Assembly (NCBI GenBank): GCA_002633005.1
Contig: NMRA01000058.1
Location: 1,081,658-1,145,657 of the forward strand
Length of the DNA: 64,000 nt
Source: Phoronis australis
Lineage: Eukaryota > Phoronida > Phoronidae
Direction of reading: 5' to 3'
Position 1 is the first letter of the stretch, and each line of letters begins with the position of its first letter. The position numbers and the translations under genes are program-made. Below are positions 49,031 to 61,402 of the stretch, piece by piece. Below the pieces are notes generated by a model. That model did no database searches. It saw only the letters and a program-made list of their open reading frames with translations, and was not told where the DNA came from.

Positions 49031-49695
49031 AGGACAGTATTTTAAGAAATAAATCTCAGTGGTAAATGTACTTTTACACTAAAATTCATTTAACTTTAAC
49101 AGGAATGTTTACCTATTCCTCGAAATTGACAAAACCAAGTTTCGTACAATGATTTTTAAAAAGCGTAACTTCAACTGATTTTTGTTACTTTAGATGTAGT
49201 TTGCTAACCAGATAGTCCGAGAAAAGCCTTAACAAAATAAGAAAACGCGAGTTCAATCACCAAAATGTAAGCCCGTCAAATGATAAGTGAAGAGAACTTT
49301 TCGAGCCATGTTGCGTCACCGCGACATCCCAGCACAAGCAACAAAAGGCTATATTGAATAGGGGTCTGAATGGAACACCATCGCGTGCGGGTGTTTTTCG
49401 CAGCTGTTTGAATTAAAAGGTGATTCTCGCGGTGACGTGGACAAAAGCAAGCCAATACGCCTAACAGTTCGTTACAATTGGCAATTTATGGCACTAGTGG
49501 ACAATCCTGTGCAAAAAAGTACTGACGTAAATTATGAACATGTATGCCATTTCTTAGGTGGTGGACTGCAACATTTCCGACGATGTCTGCGCGTTACCTG
49601 CATAAATTATTATTAAAGTTTCATTTTGGAATGAATGATGAAAACAAAACACCTGACAAATTAAATGAAAGCGCTCGGCGAAATTGAAGGAAAAG

Positions 49696-49776
49696 ACGAT
49701 AATGGAGTTCATGAAGACGATGAGGATGATGATGATGATGGTGCTGGCGATGATGAGCATGATGATGACATTCATA
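49696..49776. repeat. GAT-rich microsatellite region
   Basis: Repeated GATGAT/GAG triplets, irregular. It makes the hydrophobic 153-codon minus-strand frame at 49554-50015 look longer than it deserves. Confidence 0.8.
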
Positions 49777-50702
49777 GGACGAACGAAGATGTCAAAAATG
49801 TGTAAGAAATAGGCTACAGTCTTGTTCAATATAAAGCAAACCAACAAAAGTGCAGCAAAATCAGTTAACCAAAGAACAGCGTTATCAGAAATCTCGAATA
49901 ATTCAAGAAGTGAACGTCCTAGCGAAAAATGGAAAACATTGTTTGAAAGCCCGTTGAAAACTCTATCGAGCAAGGTGGTTTCAAAAAATTCGGTAAAATT
50001 TTCAAAAAGTTTCAAATTTTGCCCTTTTTTTTAAACTGAAAGTCAACAACAGTAAATAGGAGAAAAAATGTTTCAGTTCATTTGAAAGAGTATACCTTAG
50101 AAAGTCCACATGAAAGCATTCACGTCATTTGCTCTTCCCGTTTAAAATGGCACCCCTGCACGCCATTTTGAAAACAACTCGATGATAGAAACAAAACCCA
50201 AGTTAAGAACATACGTTGTATTTAAGCACGAGTATTTAACTGAATCGTCGTATGTGAAGCTTAATTTAACTCGTTCCGAGCGATCTCTTTAGGCTCAGTT
50301 TAGAGCAGGAAATCTCCCATTACACTTGGAAACCGGTTGTTACGTAAATACTTCTGCAAGTGAAATACTTTGCTTGAGTTTGTGATTCTGATTCTGTGGA
50401 GGATGAACTGCATTTTGTGTTTGATTGTTCTCTTTATAACTCACGGAGGTCTATATAATTCTATTTCATAGTGTTTTACTTCAAGTCCCGAACTTAGCAG
50501 ATTTCAAAAGATTAGATACCTTAAAACTACTGTTTCGGTATTTCTCTAGGCTATTCACCAAATATATCAAGTTTGCTGTTGAACTTAGAAACCGTCGCAT
50601 TTATGGTACATCTGAGTTCTGTAGTTAAGTGACTAATAAGCCCAACTAGACTGGGTACTTATTTTTCTTAAGAATGTTGTACCTATAACTGTTTCAATTG
50701 AT

Positions 50703-51215
50703 TGTGGCGGTGGACAGGATTGTTCATCCATGAACAACCCTGCCCATTTGGCACATACTGAACCACAATACCGCGTTCCTTAGAATATTTCTTTTGTATC
50801 ACTCCGGCTGGTCTGCTCACTCAGCTTGACCGGAACCTTCTTTGTAGGTTGTTATAGTCTAGTTGGCTGTTTGGTGTACCCACTTGGTACTTTATATGAT
50901 ATTTGCGAATTTGGCAGTTCATACCCATTTGATATTTGCCGTTTTGCTCGACCCACTTGGTAGGCAATCAGCCAATACCCTTTTGGCATGATGTACCCAT
51001 TTGGCGATATGCTAACCTATGCCACTTAGTATCCGATACTCAATTACACATTGGGTACCGTAAATGTGTGTGTTATCTCTTGTAATTAAGGAACACATCT
51101 TTAAGGAATCCATCTGGTTCATACTGTGAAATAATTCTTTGTAGAGCTGTGACCCTGAAATTCCCAATACAACTTAATATATATTATTCTTGTGTTGTTT
51201 TATTTGTCCCTATAA
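50703..51215 (+). repeat. LTR-like repeat family, copy 2
   Basis: Fuller copy of the 37684-38180 repeat. Near its start is a perfect TTGTTCAT..ATGAACAA inverted repeat. Together with copy 3 it brackets about 440 bp, as a small, gutted LTR element would. Confidence 0.7.
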
Positions 51216-51654
51216 TAATGAGATTCATGGCACTCTGACATAAATCCTATCATTTGGGCAAATACCATTCTACATCCCATCAAGCTTCATATCCAACTCC
51301 TAGTTAGTTCTTACGCAGTCCAATGGTAGCGCTGTCTGTTCTGTCTCTCCAGCTTCCTGTTGGCCCAGCCTCAAGCAACAGTACATTCACGCGTAAGTTT
51401 TCCCAATTAGACAATTTTATACCTATCCCACCTCCCCTACCTAGGTTCAATCAACTGTTTTATACCTATCCCACCCTCCCTACCTTGTGTCGAACAAAAT
51501 CTGCTGCTGGTTATTGCCGTTATTGCAGTCACTGCTGGTACCTCCTTCAAGCCCAGAGCGTTACCGTCACGCAAGAGAAGGCGTCATTGGCTAGCGACCA
51601 GACCTGTGCTCGAGAGTCCATCGCTGCAGATTGTCTCCCTTCACCCCGGTCACA

Positions 51655-52035
51655 GCTCTCAGCACATACTGAGCCACAACACCACGCTCCTTGCAATATC
51701 TCTTTTTATCACCCCCCCTGGTCTGCTCACTCAGCTTGTCCGGAACGTGCTTTGTAGGATTTTATAGCCCAGTTGGCTGTTTGGTGTACCCACTTGGTAC
51801 TTTATATGATATTTTCCCATTTGGTAGTTTGTACTTATTTGGTACTTGTTATTGAATTTGCCGTTTACTTCGACCCACTTGGTAGGCAGTCGGTCAATGT
51901 GTGTGTCATCTCTTAGAATTAAGGAACCCATCTGGTTCCTTTTGTGAAATAATTATTTGTAGAGCTGTGATCCTGAAATTCCCAATACAACTTAAAATAT
52001 GTTTCATTCTTGTGTTTTCTTCGTCCCCAATAATT
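51655..52035 (+). repeat. LTR-like repeat family, copy 3 (deleted)
   Basis: Begins inside the repeat at CACATACTGAGCCAC, lacks the first 45 or so bases and an internal block of about 80 bases, and keeps the GGAACC..GGTTCC hairpin and the TCCCCAATAA end. Confidence 0.7.
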
Positions 52036-52097
52036 TTACTTGTCACTATAATAAATAAACACAAATGCAGCAAACTAACGCATGAAAATTTTTTGAA

Positions 52098-52466
52098 TCA
52101 ATGGGTGCTACAATGCGCCCTCAACAGGACAAAACGTTTTCGTCCCGAAATGGAGGTGCACATACGCACTGGCCGATGTTTCCGCCATCCTTTAGTGGAA
52201 GTAACTGATTTCTGACACATATGTAGCACACACTTGGCAAAATAATCGTACCCGTTTTGAGCCGTGTATGTCGAAAATTGCAACCTCGATGAGCATTTGA
52301 ATGGGAATTCGAAAACAAAAGGGCAGCCACGTCTGTCATCCTGAATCCGATCATGACGAAAAGCAAAAAGCTTGCAACCCTTCTCATTACGGCGTTTTCC
52401 CGTTGCTCCCAACTTTTTCGATTCTATAGCCCAACTACAAGTTGGGAAGTTTACCCCTGTAGCCAA
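52098..52466 (-). CDS. Cysteine-rich ORFs in two overlapping frames, undecided
   Basis: One frame (52121-52387) gives 88 residues with a signal-peptide-like start MRRVASFLLFVMIGFRMTDV and six Cys including VCYICV and QCVCAPP. The other (52098-52466) starts after an acceptor-like GGCTACAG and has QNGYDYFAKCVLHMCQKS, loosely like the C-terminal half of ZP domains. Only one, or neither, can be real. Confidence 0.25.
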   Translation of the reverse strand: MATGVNFPTCSWAIESKKLGATGKRRNEKGCKLFAFRHDRIQDDRRGCPFVFEFPFKCSSRLQFSTYTAQNGYDYFAKCVLHMCQKSVTSTKGWRKHRPVRMCTSISGRKRFVLLRAHCSTH

Positions 52467-53528
52467 TATCTTACACGACTGATAAACTCCATTCTGGTAT
52501 TGATGGTTGGATGGCCAGCTCTCTTTTGTTCGATAATTACTTTAATCTCCAATAAGATCGTATCTACCCTGACTGGGCTGTGCTGTTAATAATAAAGGTG
52601 AAGTTATAACATATTTGAACATACACCAATAGCATTTCTGAAATCTTCGTCAAATGGTGATCATATTTAGTTTTTGAATCGCCAAAATTGCCCAACTGCA
52701 ACCGACGTTACGACAATCTATTCTTTCCGAATACACCAATTCACTCTCAGTTTGACTGTGTTCATACGTGGTCTGTAATAAGCCTGGTAGATAATTGGCC
52801 TGCTTGTTGTCAAGAGTGTGCTTGGCAGTTAACAAAGAAGCTAGATGTTATCACACGCTCAGAACCCTCTACGTCTGCTAAAGTCACTGAACGGGAAAAC
52901 GCTGTCATGTGAAACTGCATTCATGTGTTCGCTGTTCCAAAATACTCAAAATCACACTGTCACGAGACGTGGGTAGTGAACCGTGGCTACAGTCTTTTCA
53001 TTCAGTGACCACGTGTTGGAGCAACATTATTTTTCCTGTGTTGCTAAATATACTTTGCAGCATTTGACATCCGAAAAGTCTCCAAATTTCAAGGTGACCC
53101 TTTTCTGTACAAATTAGATTTTTATGGTCACCTCACACTATCATATTGATTAACATACTGGATGATCAAAAAACGAAACTTTCACTGTTGAAATCTTCAA
53201 CTTTCTAGCTCTAATGATATCCATTACAAATAAAGGAAGCATCAGCAAGGTTTATATGGATTAATCCGTCAGCGGTAGAGGGTGCTAATAATAGCATTAG
53301 ATAGTCACAAACTGAGGAAAGCTTCCGTTAGGCGCGGTAGGTGCAGAATGTACATCTAACGATGCTACAAAAGAAAGGCACTTTGCTCTAAAAGACAAAA
53401 AGTACGACTAAAATGGTTTGGTCCAAGTAACTTACTAGCATGTTTGCGAATGGACCACGCAGAGTGTGATAAGCGCTATGTCTCTTCATATTTTTTCTGT
53501 GTGATGACACTGGCCCCACTGACTCCAG

Positions 53529-53620
53529 ACGTTATATTTGAGGAATCTTCAAGTAGTTTTCATGCAGAGTGTTGAAAGCGGAGGAGAGTGTCAAGGTGAA
53601 AGATTCATTGTCAATTACAG
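53529..53620 (+). CDS. Exon candidate, unknown plus-strand gene
   Basis: Acceptor CTGACTCCAG and donor TTACAG|GTAAAG enclose TLYLRNLQVVFMQSVESGGE and CQGERFIVNY in one open frame (30 codons plus 2 bases). Protein-like, but unmatched to a family. Confidence 0.4.
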
Positions 53621-53743
53621 GTAAAGGCAAAACCACTGGTGACCAGATTTCCGTGGACGTTATGTAGTCGCCAGTGCCCCAATAACTTCACTGTTTGGAG
53701 TGGTATGGCTGGCTAGTGTTATCATTTTGCTATCCGTATGCAG

Positions 53744-53874
53744 TTTGTTGTGACTGACACAAGTGAAAAAAATGGGAGACTTTCAATGACTACATGGAAC
53801 CAGCTACCAGTGAGAAGATACTTCATCTGCGCAGTGGGAGGCAAGGATAACACTCCTGATGTTAACCATTCAAG
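53744..53874 (+). CDS. Exon candidate, unknown plus-strand gene
   Basis: Acceptor TATCCGTATGCAG and donor TTCAAG|GTACAG enclose 43 codons plus 2 bases: FVVTDTSEKNGRLSMTTWNQ, LPVRRYFICAVGGKDNTPDV, NHS. Strongly protein-like. Phases do not join it directly to the exon at 53529; an exon encoding FRGRYVVASAPITSLFGV at about 53647-53700 could bridge them only with an adjusted border. Confidence 0.45.
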
Positions 53875-54419
53875 GTACAGGTGACCTCAGCACCTCCCGT
53901 AACTCATTATCACATACCGTACAAACAACTACTCATTCCGCAAAAACAATGTTGGAACAAATTAAAGTAAAAATGATACTTAATGTGACTGCAATCTGGT
54001 TTAACACTGGTAATTCAGTTAAGTAGTACAAAGTAGCATGGAATAACGATATATCTAAGTGTGTTCTTGATCTAAATGCCAGTGAATTGGTCCAAGTATG
54101 ACATTCTCAAAGTTAACCTTCAACAATACAGGGTCTCTCCCTCAACTTGTCATTACATATACTACCTGCTCAGTCCGCCTAAGTCACCAGCTTTCATTAA
54201 GCTTGTACATAAGTCAACCCTCAAATAAGGCATCATTTTTTAGTTAAGTGAGGTTGAGTGTGATATGAATTTGAAAGGTGGAAACTGAAATACTGTACCA
54301 GCATCTTTAGGTAAGTTGGACAACGAAGTTTCAACGAGAGCACTGACTAAATATCTTAAATTTTACTGACAAAATCACAAGAGTTGCTATTTTGCATTTA
54401 CCTCAGTTTCTACACGGCT

Positions 54420-56007
54420 AAATCACAATAAAGGTCCATATTCGAGAGTTGACTGTGTCACGGCCTAAAATAAATTTTTGGTCACTTACCAAATGCCAAC
54501 TGAATCTCATATGCAAAGAGTTATTTAGTTGTGCAAATTAAAAAAAGAATCATCAAAATCGGACAATGTTTGATAAATTTATGCATGTTTTTGTCTATGA
54601 ATTTCTTGCATGTTTAGCGTTACGAGTGGCCATTTTAAAAATTACAATTTTAAACTGTCAACAGTAGAAAAGAAAATTATTTTATCAAGTAAGCAATTGC
54701 TTTGATATGACTGGGAATAACTTGAGTCACTTTCAGAATCACCTAGACAAAGTTGTGCTTAATCATTGAGAAATGGTAGGGTTTATCATAAAACAGGTAC
54801 TCGTTACGAAATTTGTGAATTCTGCATTTCTAACCCTCACCTACTGTAAAGAGAGTTAAAAATTAAAATTCACACTCTGTAATAAAAAGAACTGTAGAAT
54901 ATGTTAGCCTAAGCAACACAGCAAATTATTCATTATCTAAACAAACCAAAAGTTTGGATATTGACTGGGTTCTGCTATGGTGAAAATGGGCCAAAAAGGC
55001 TAAAAAAATGTGTATGTACCCCCATGTGGAATTCAATAACACAAATGGTCATTGCAAATGAAGTTATTGCCTTCTAAATAACAACATGGTGCTTATTATG
55101 ACCAAAGAAAAATAAAAGGTCATAAAACATTATGTTACCATGTGATGCAGAAACAGTGGTGTAGTGTACGTACCAAATTTTGTAGTGTAGGTACCCCATG
55201 TTTTCATATGCCATGAAATTAAAATATCACTTGGTAATTGAGCAACATTGGTCATAGACAGTTTCCTTCCTTTAAAATGTTAGGTTAAAAGGCTGTTTAT
55301 TGCAAATACATTTGTTATGAGCGAAATATTAGCATTTGTGTAGTGTACGTACTCCCATATTTTAATTTGTGCCTATTTTCCAAGTATGGCAAATATGCGC
55401 ATGAGTGCTGTGCTTTTTATTTTTTCTCTTTGAATTGATTTAATAAATAAACTAACTCTCAGTAGATTCTTAATATTTAGTTAGAAATCTGACATGTCAT
55501 TAAAATGTAGTGTACGTACCCCTGATTAGTGTACTTACAACGATGTGAAAACTAGGCAAATAGCACCAATATTTTTTTTGGAAAAAAAAGTTACCTGTTA
55601 TTTTCTTTTTGTAAGAATCGTATTGCAGGAGAAGTTCTCATTATACTGTGTTAAGACATGCAATGTATCATCATCTAGAACAACTTGATCAGCACGGTAA
55701 TGACTTTTCTTAGTTTAGTATGTGATACTTCTTCAATTTGATCAAGAACTTACTAAATTAACAGCTACTTTATGAACTTTTCCATGATAGAAGTGGGCTG
55801 TGACCACAAGTTGTAGTGTACGTACCCTTTTATGCAACTGCGATGCATTAGGCCATAAAATTTTATTCTGTGGTTCTTGTGCAAAAATATTCTAGATAAC
55901 AAACCTGAAATGATGGTACTTTAAAATAACCTAGCTTTTACAGTTATATTGCAACCTTCATTTTTCAACAAAAGTGGCCTCCCGAATATGGACCTTGATT
56001 GTGATTT
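54420..56007. mobile_element. 1.6 kb TIR element with internal GTAGTGTACGTACC repeats
   Basis: AAATCACAATAAAGGTCCAT then ATTCGAGAG at 54420-54447 is matched in inverted orientation at 55979-56007 (two differences in about 28 bases). The interior is AT-rich, without an ORF, and carries GTAGTGTACGTACC or close variants at 55161, 55182, 55340, 55507 and 55813, with relatives at 55009 and 55526. Target duplication not clear. Confidence 0.75.
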
Positions 56008-56038
56008 CCCCGACAATATTACATCAATAACTGGTAAA

Positions 56039-56320
56039 ATGACTCAAGCAACCCAACAGATTGTACAACGTTTGGGCGACGATGAAATCCGGAGTATTCC
56101 TGGACATCACTGACTGTCAACTTAATTATTTCCCTAATTTGACCATATTCCAGCGCGATTCAAGGCAGCCAAGCGTGGAAAGAAACCTTTATCCTGCTGT
56201 GGTGTCAGCCAGCCTTCCTCCTTAAACTGCTTGTCCGTCTTCACCGCCTGTGCAGTTCTTGCCGGACCTGCTTTGTTGTTCTACTTTCTGAAAAATGACA
56301 GGAAGTTTGTAACCTTCTAG
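56039..56320 (+). CDS. Small two-exon gene, 73-residue single-pass membrane protein
   Basis: Exon 56039-56093 and exon 56154-56320 join across a 60-bp GT..AG intron in compatible phase to give MTQATQQIVQRLGDDEIRT, a basic RFKAAKRGKKP linker, then CCGVSQPSSLNCLSVFTACA and the membrane segment VLAGPALLFYFL, ending KNDRKFVTF and stop. The C-terminal membrane segment with a short basic tail suggests a tail-anchored or small single-pass protein. It could be the 3' end of a longer gene including the exons near 53.5-53.9 kb. Family not recognised. Confidence 0.55.
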
Positions 56321-59300
56321 AATTATACACGTTTTGCAGAACTTCGCAGAGCTCAGCCTCTACAAATGTGTGACTACCTCTGAGTGATCCAATGATTTTA
56401 TTTGAGATAATTCGTTTTACCCATGGCGAGTAATATATAAAACGACCCTAAATACAACCAGAAAAACACTGTGGATACTCGATTTATTTTTGCCAGTTTG
56501 ACATCACATCCAGATTCTAAATGTCGACATATTGGGACTCCTAAGACATAACACACTATTATTTCAAGAATTATACAATTCACTGACAGTCCAAGTGAAA
56601 ACAAATTGTGGCATGCTGGTTGTCATTTAAAATTGGAATTAAGAACGCTATGACTACAGCATTCATCAATATATGTATAGAGAAAATACTTCCTGCACTG
56701 AACTTAAAAGAAGACGCATAACAACAATAATGGTTACAAGTATTGAACAGTGAAAGTCAATGAGAAATTACATTTCCGCTTGCAACAAGTGGCCACTAGA
56801 AGCACATAATCTCGGACTAAACCTACAACTAACAGAAGACACTACTAGTAAGTGGAGTGAATAGCTCTAGGCTAGCCTAGACTCCAACAACGGCTGCAGG
56901 ACAGGTATATCATTTGATTTAGGAATTCAAGATTGTTCATCAGTTATTTACAGTGATGCCGGCATAGGACTAGTGAATTTCACCAGTGGGCACAATAAAA
57001 AAACTCTGTCTATACTGTTCAAAATCAAGTACTGTTGTTACATTTTTATGATATATGCATAGTCACTCAGTTTGTGAATTTCCTAAAAGGAGAACCAGTA
57101 ACGTGCACTTCAGGGTACTGTATTAGAATGACAACTGTTGTTTCTAGTGGTGCTAACTGGTTCTCAAATCAGGTATCCATAAAACTGACTATTACTGCCA
57201 AAATGCTACCATCATGTGATGACTTCAAATTCAAACGAAGTAGTAGTAATAGTAGTACTCACCAGATCCAACACGAAAGAACATATGCATTGAAATTGTT
57301 GAGTTCCAGTGGGAGTTAGTTGACTTTAGACATTTCAACCAGCATCCCCACTTCAGGCTTGGTACGCGAGCTACTGCTAATGAAATAGGTGCTGCACAGT
57401 CAACTTGGTTCCTATAGAATTCCAAGATGAGCCTGGTGTTTTGCCCTTGCCTTGGACGTAGTCACACAGGTCCGGCGAACACGCATTTGTAAATTGTCTG
57501 ACTCTCGCCGCACAGTTTGTATGTGTGATTTGGCACTCACTTTGTACTGAATCAAGATTTCACACATGTGCAGAGGATATGCTTTTGAGGTCCCATACAC
57601 TTCATCACACTTTATCATAACAGTTAACACTGCAAGTCAGGATCATCAGCCATTTTGCCACCATTAAAGTGACACCTGTTGTTGGACACTGGGTTCACGA
57701 AAAACGCTGAATTTTAATGAAAATGGAAAAAATGCCTTAAACACTTGCACCTGACTTAATGAAACTAAATTAAATATTAATGAAACAACTTTTGAATCAA
57801 AACTATGCACTCTACTGGTGTTGTAGTGTTCCAAACAGGTATCGGTATTGAAGGTAATTTCCTGTCAGGTGGTTGTCACAATCTTGCTATTTCTATAGGA
57901 AAATGCTCAATATGATAGAAACGTCTTGTGTTAAAGTCTGGTGTTGATCAGTGCTGTGCCATCTGAGATATATGGGTTCAAAGTGTAGCGAAATTGAATG
58001 CTTTGTTAACCTCTGACCCCTCTATACTTTATGCATGAAATGTTAAACTTATCGGCAGAGTTAACGAGTAGAGTTTAACATCTTTTTGAAGCCGAAGACT
58101 TGCTTTATTTTAAAATTACAAACAAAAATGATCTCATGAGCCGGTATTTTTATTATGCATTGCAAATAGGCATTTTCTGTGAGTCCATTGCATGGTATAC
58201 CCCGAAAATAGAGGCTCCCTGATTTTTCCCTCTTAAACAACGTAAAATGAGATTGGACTTTACTGTTTTGTTTATCATCCCAAAGGTAACTAAAATGCAT
58301 AGTATGGTTCAAATCGGTGACGATGGGTTTATCACCCCTAGGGACATTTTTTGCTTGCTGTGAGCCGTACTTCACTCTTAAAGGCCTATGGTCCGAGTTA
58401 TAGAAGAAAAAACCTCTTAACGCCGTTTAAGCGTTTTTTGATGTGACATGGAGTTTAAAAAGTTATGCTCAATTATATTGTAACTTTTCACAATATTTTA
58501 CAATTACATAGGTACTTCCGTGAAAAATCCAAGAGTTATGCTGTCAAGGATTAAGAAAGGTTTATACTCCAGTGCCACCGGTGTCCATAATTAGCAGATG
58601 CTTGAGAAAAACAAGGCGTGCACAAACTTGACACACGACGTCCAGGGGCCACCCAGTTCATTGCCTTGACGATCAATGGGTTTGCAATGACAACAAACGT
58701 TATTTGATCTATCAAAAGAAAGTATCACTGCTTCAGTGAACATTTGACACTAATTTTAAAGATACCTTTGCACAGTAGCTTGACGTGGATATAGACTGTT
58801 GTCAATACAAACGGACACGGCCATATTTTTGATCTTAGTCATTTACCGTACGGCATATAAGTCTGACATTTTAATTTTTATATATGTAAACCAACAATCC
58901 TTGACCACTGTCTGCCTACATTTGACTCCAAAACTGTGATACAGTACCTGCTTTGTAATTGAAGTGTTCATGTAACTTGGTTCATCATCTGCTTTTGTTG
59001 ATCCACGTGGTTGTGTGAATTGACTACGTAATTAAAATAAATGTGTCCATGACTTCAAACATATTTCGATTAAGTGCATGTCATGCAGCAACTCTTGTTG
59101 CATTTACATTTCTGTTGTGTTGAGAATTACTGCAGTGAAATGCATTTGATGTTAGACAGGTCTAACTTCGGCAGTGAAAATCCATTTTGTTCATTAATGT
59201 GATTATGTCATTGCCGTTAAAGCTGCTATAAACCTGCCTTCCTTCAATTAAACCAACTGTTGATTTTGACTATTTATTGTCTTGGCCCATTCCTTACTCA

Positions 59301-59600
59301 AACTACAAGTGATTCCTGGAATTAGAAAGAACTGACAGTTCGTTATATCTCAAACCTCAGTTTATCAAGTTGCCTTGAAACAGGTTGCCATTTTCTGTAG
59401 GTGAATTTGTTACAAACCAAGAAACCCATCCTCACCTGGGTAAAGAAACTTATTGATAGGAGGTCTGATGCGGAAAATGGTATAAATTAAAAGTTACTTT
59501 ATTGTTGATGGAATGTTGGTTTGTAGCAACTTTACCAGTTATGTTTCATCACATTTAAGTCTTTATCCGATTTTCTGTATGAAACTAAGAAATGGTATTG
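56321..59600. other. No gene firmly recognised
   Basis: AT-rich. The 104-codon minus-strand frame at 58061-58375 (HTMHFSYLWDDKQNSKVQ) has no splice or family support and may be 3' untranslated sequence or a repeat. Confidence 0.4.
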
Positions 59601-59822
59601 GGCATAAATCTTGTTTATTAGTACCACAAAGAAATCACATTTATCTAAGTACTAAGTAGTAGACAAAACAAATATATGCATTAGACACATAAAATATGGT
59701 ACCTGAATAAATAATATAATTTGTTTGACTGCAAGCAAAGTAGATAAAGCAATACGATTTGTGACATAACCCTTGCATTGCGAAAATATGTTGGGGTAGG
59801 CGCCTTTTGTTGTAGCTGGTAC

Positions 59823-59896
59823 CTTTGTCAAAGGCCAGCACATCATTACAGTAGAATCTTGCCAGTTCCTCACTTATGACGAAGAAACCAAAAGTC
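59823..59896 (-). CDS. Exon candidate of an unknown minus-strand gene
   Basis: Excellent acceptor (T-rich run then GATTCAG) and donor CAAAG|GTACCA enclose TFGFFVISEELARFYCNDVL then AFDK in phase 1-1. Protein-like, but unmatched to a family. Confidence 0.45.
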
Positions 59897-59997
59897 CTGA
59901 ATCAAAAACAAAAATAAAATTTTCTTCATAGTCAAGTATAAGAGAAAAAAATCCTTCATTAACTAGTGTACTTCAAAAGCTGAATACCTTATACAAT

Positions 59998-60177
59998 GCG
60001 AACAGTTTGTCCCGTCAGCACGCCATCTTTTTGGTCACATCACGTGACCTAATGAATGTAAGTCCGAAAAGATTTCTGCCCTAGACAGGGACGGGACAGA
60101 AATCTTTTTGGATTGATATGCATTAAGTCACGTGATGTGACCAAAAATATGGCGTGCTGACGGGACAAACTGTTCGC
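59998..60177. mobile_element. 180-bp near-perfect palindrome (foldback MITE)
   Basis: GCGAACAGTTTGTCCCGTCA continuing GCACGCCAT.TTTTTGGTCAC and ATCACGTGAC is mirrored at the other end; arms of about 80 bp differ at only a few positions. It has no coding capacity. Confidence 0.9.
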
Positions 60178-60814
60178 GACATTTTTCCATGTCTTACTGA
60201 TATATATTTATACATACCTTATAGAATGTACTGTAGGCAATTCATTGTTATGGCTATTTTGGTATTTATACTTAAATTTCAGATAAACAATAAACAAAAC
60301 TCAAATAAGGATTGTGTTTTATTGTCTTTTGTTTAGTTTGACTAAAACCGGACCTTATCATGAACCTGCCAATAATCCATAGATAGTCTTTAATGAATAT
60401 TCATGTCACAGGCGTACTGTCAGGGCCGTAATAATGTTTCCACTTCACAATTGCCAAGTAAAGGTTTAGTCCAGTTATCATGAATACCTAATAGCCTGGA
60501 AATAATTTATTCACATTTTTTCAATAAGTAACAATAATGAGCATATTTTCAGATAATTTATTTATTTGCTAAATTGAGTTTTGGGTATTTGAAACATTTA
60601 TGTTGAGTAGCCAGAGATTTGGAAGTAAAATGATAAAAAGTTATTACAAGTGTCATGTCAGCATTTTTTTCTTTCACAGTCACATGTGTGCATAATGAGG
60701 GTGCTTAACTGGATTTCCAAAACTGTTTTTATGATAAATACTCACAGGCATAAGCAAAATACAGGTGACAGGTTGCTTCATATAGATCTTTTCAGTGTAG
60801 TGGACACTCCTCAC

Positions 60815-60925
60815 CATCTGCCACAGGTACAGCCTGATCACAGCCGGTGATACCCACCACCCCAGTGAGTATGGACACAGCAAGTTGAATACAATGCCCT
60901 CATCCTCAGATATACTTATGCGAGG
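60815..60925 (-). CDS. Exon candidate of an unknown minus-strand gene
   Basis: Acceptor AATTTTTTTCAG and donor CAGATG|GTGAGG enclose 37 codons in phase 0-0: PRISISEDEGIVFNLLCPYS and LGWWVSPAVIRLYLWQM. A decayed relative at 26940-27520 carries ISEDEEIAFNLAC and YLWQVLR, split by the Penelope-like insertion. So this belongs to the two-copy family; either the host gene or one of two mobile copies. Confidence 0.5.
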
Positions 60926-61402
60926 CTGAAAAAAATTAAAACCACATTAATTTTGAGTAGTAGTTTAAACATGACCTCAACATGAAAAGGAATACTGTTT
61001 TCAATGTCAGCACAATTGCAAACTGGTTGTTATTCTTCAAAAAGCCAGTGGTCCATTATTAATGAAGTTTTAAGACAGTATAATTTTCAGTATTTTATGT
61101 GGCATATTTTAGTGATACATAGCAAATGTATTTTATTACAGGTTTTCATTTTGTTACCTAATAAACTTGTGTGATTACTGAAGAAAGAAAACATTAAGAA
61201 TGACTTGATAACACAAAAGTTATGTACAGTACAATCGATTCTATTGGGTTAAGAAACGAGAGTTCCACGCATACCTGCATGTGAAGAGACCGAACATCAA
61301 TTGCCACCTAAGCCTATTCCTCTGAACATGGCTCAGTACTCCAATCATGTTGTCACTGTTGCTTAAGTATTGTTGTTATTGTTGGTGAAGTGGTGATGCC
61401 CA

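Noticed and set aside
49554-50015. 153-codon hydrophobic minus-strand frame
   Set aside because: Partly driven by the GAT microsatellite, with no matching splice sites and no resemblance to the missing gene B exons.
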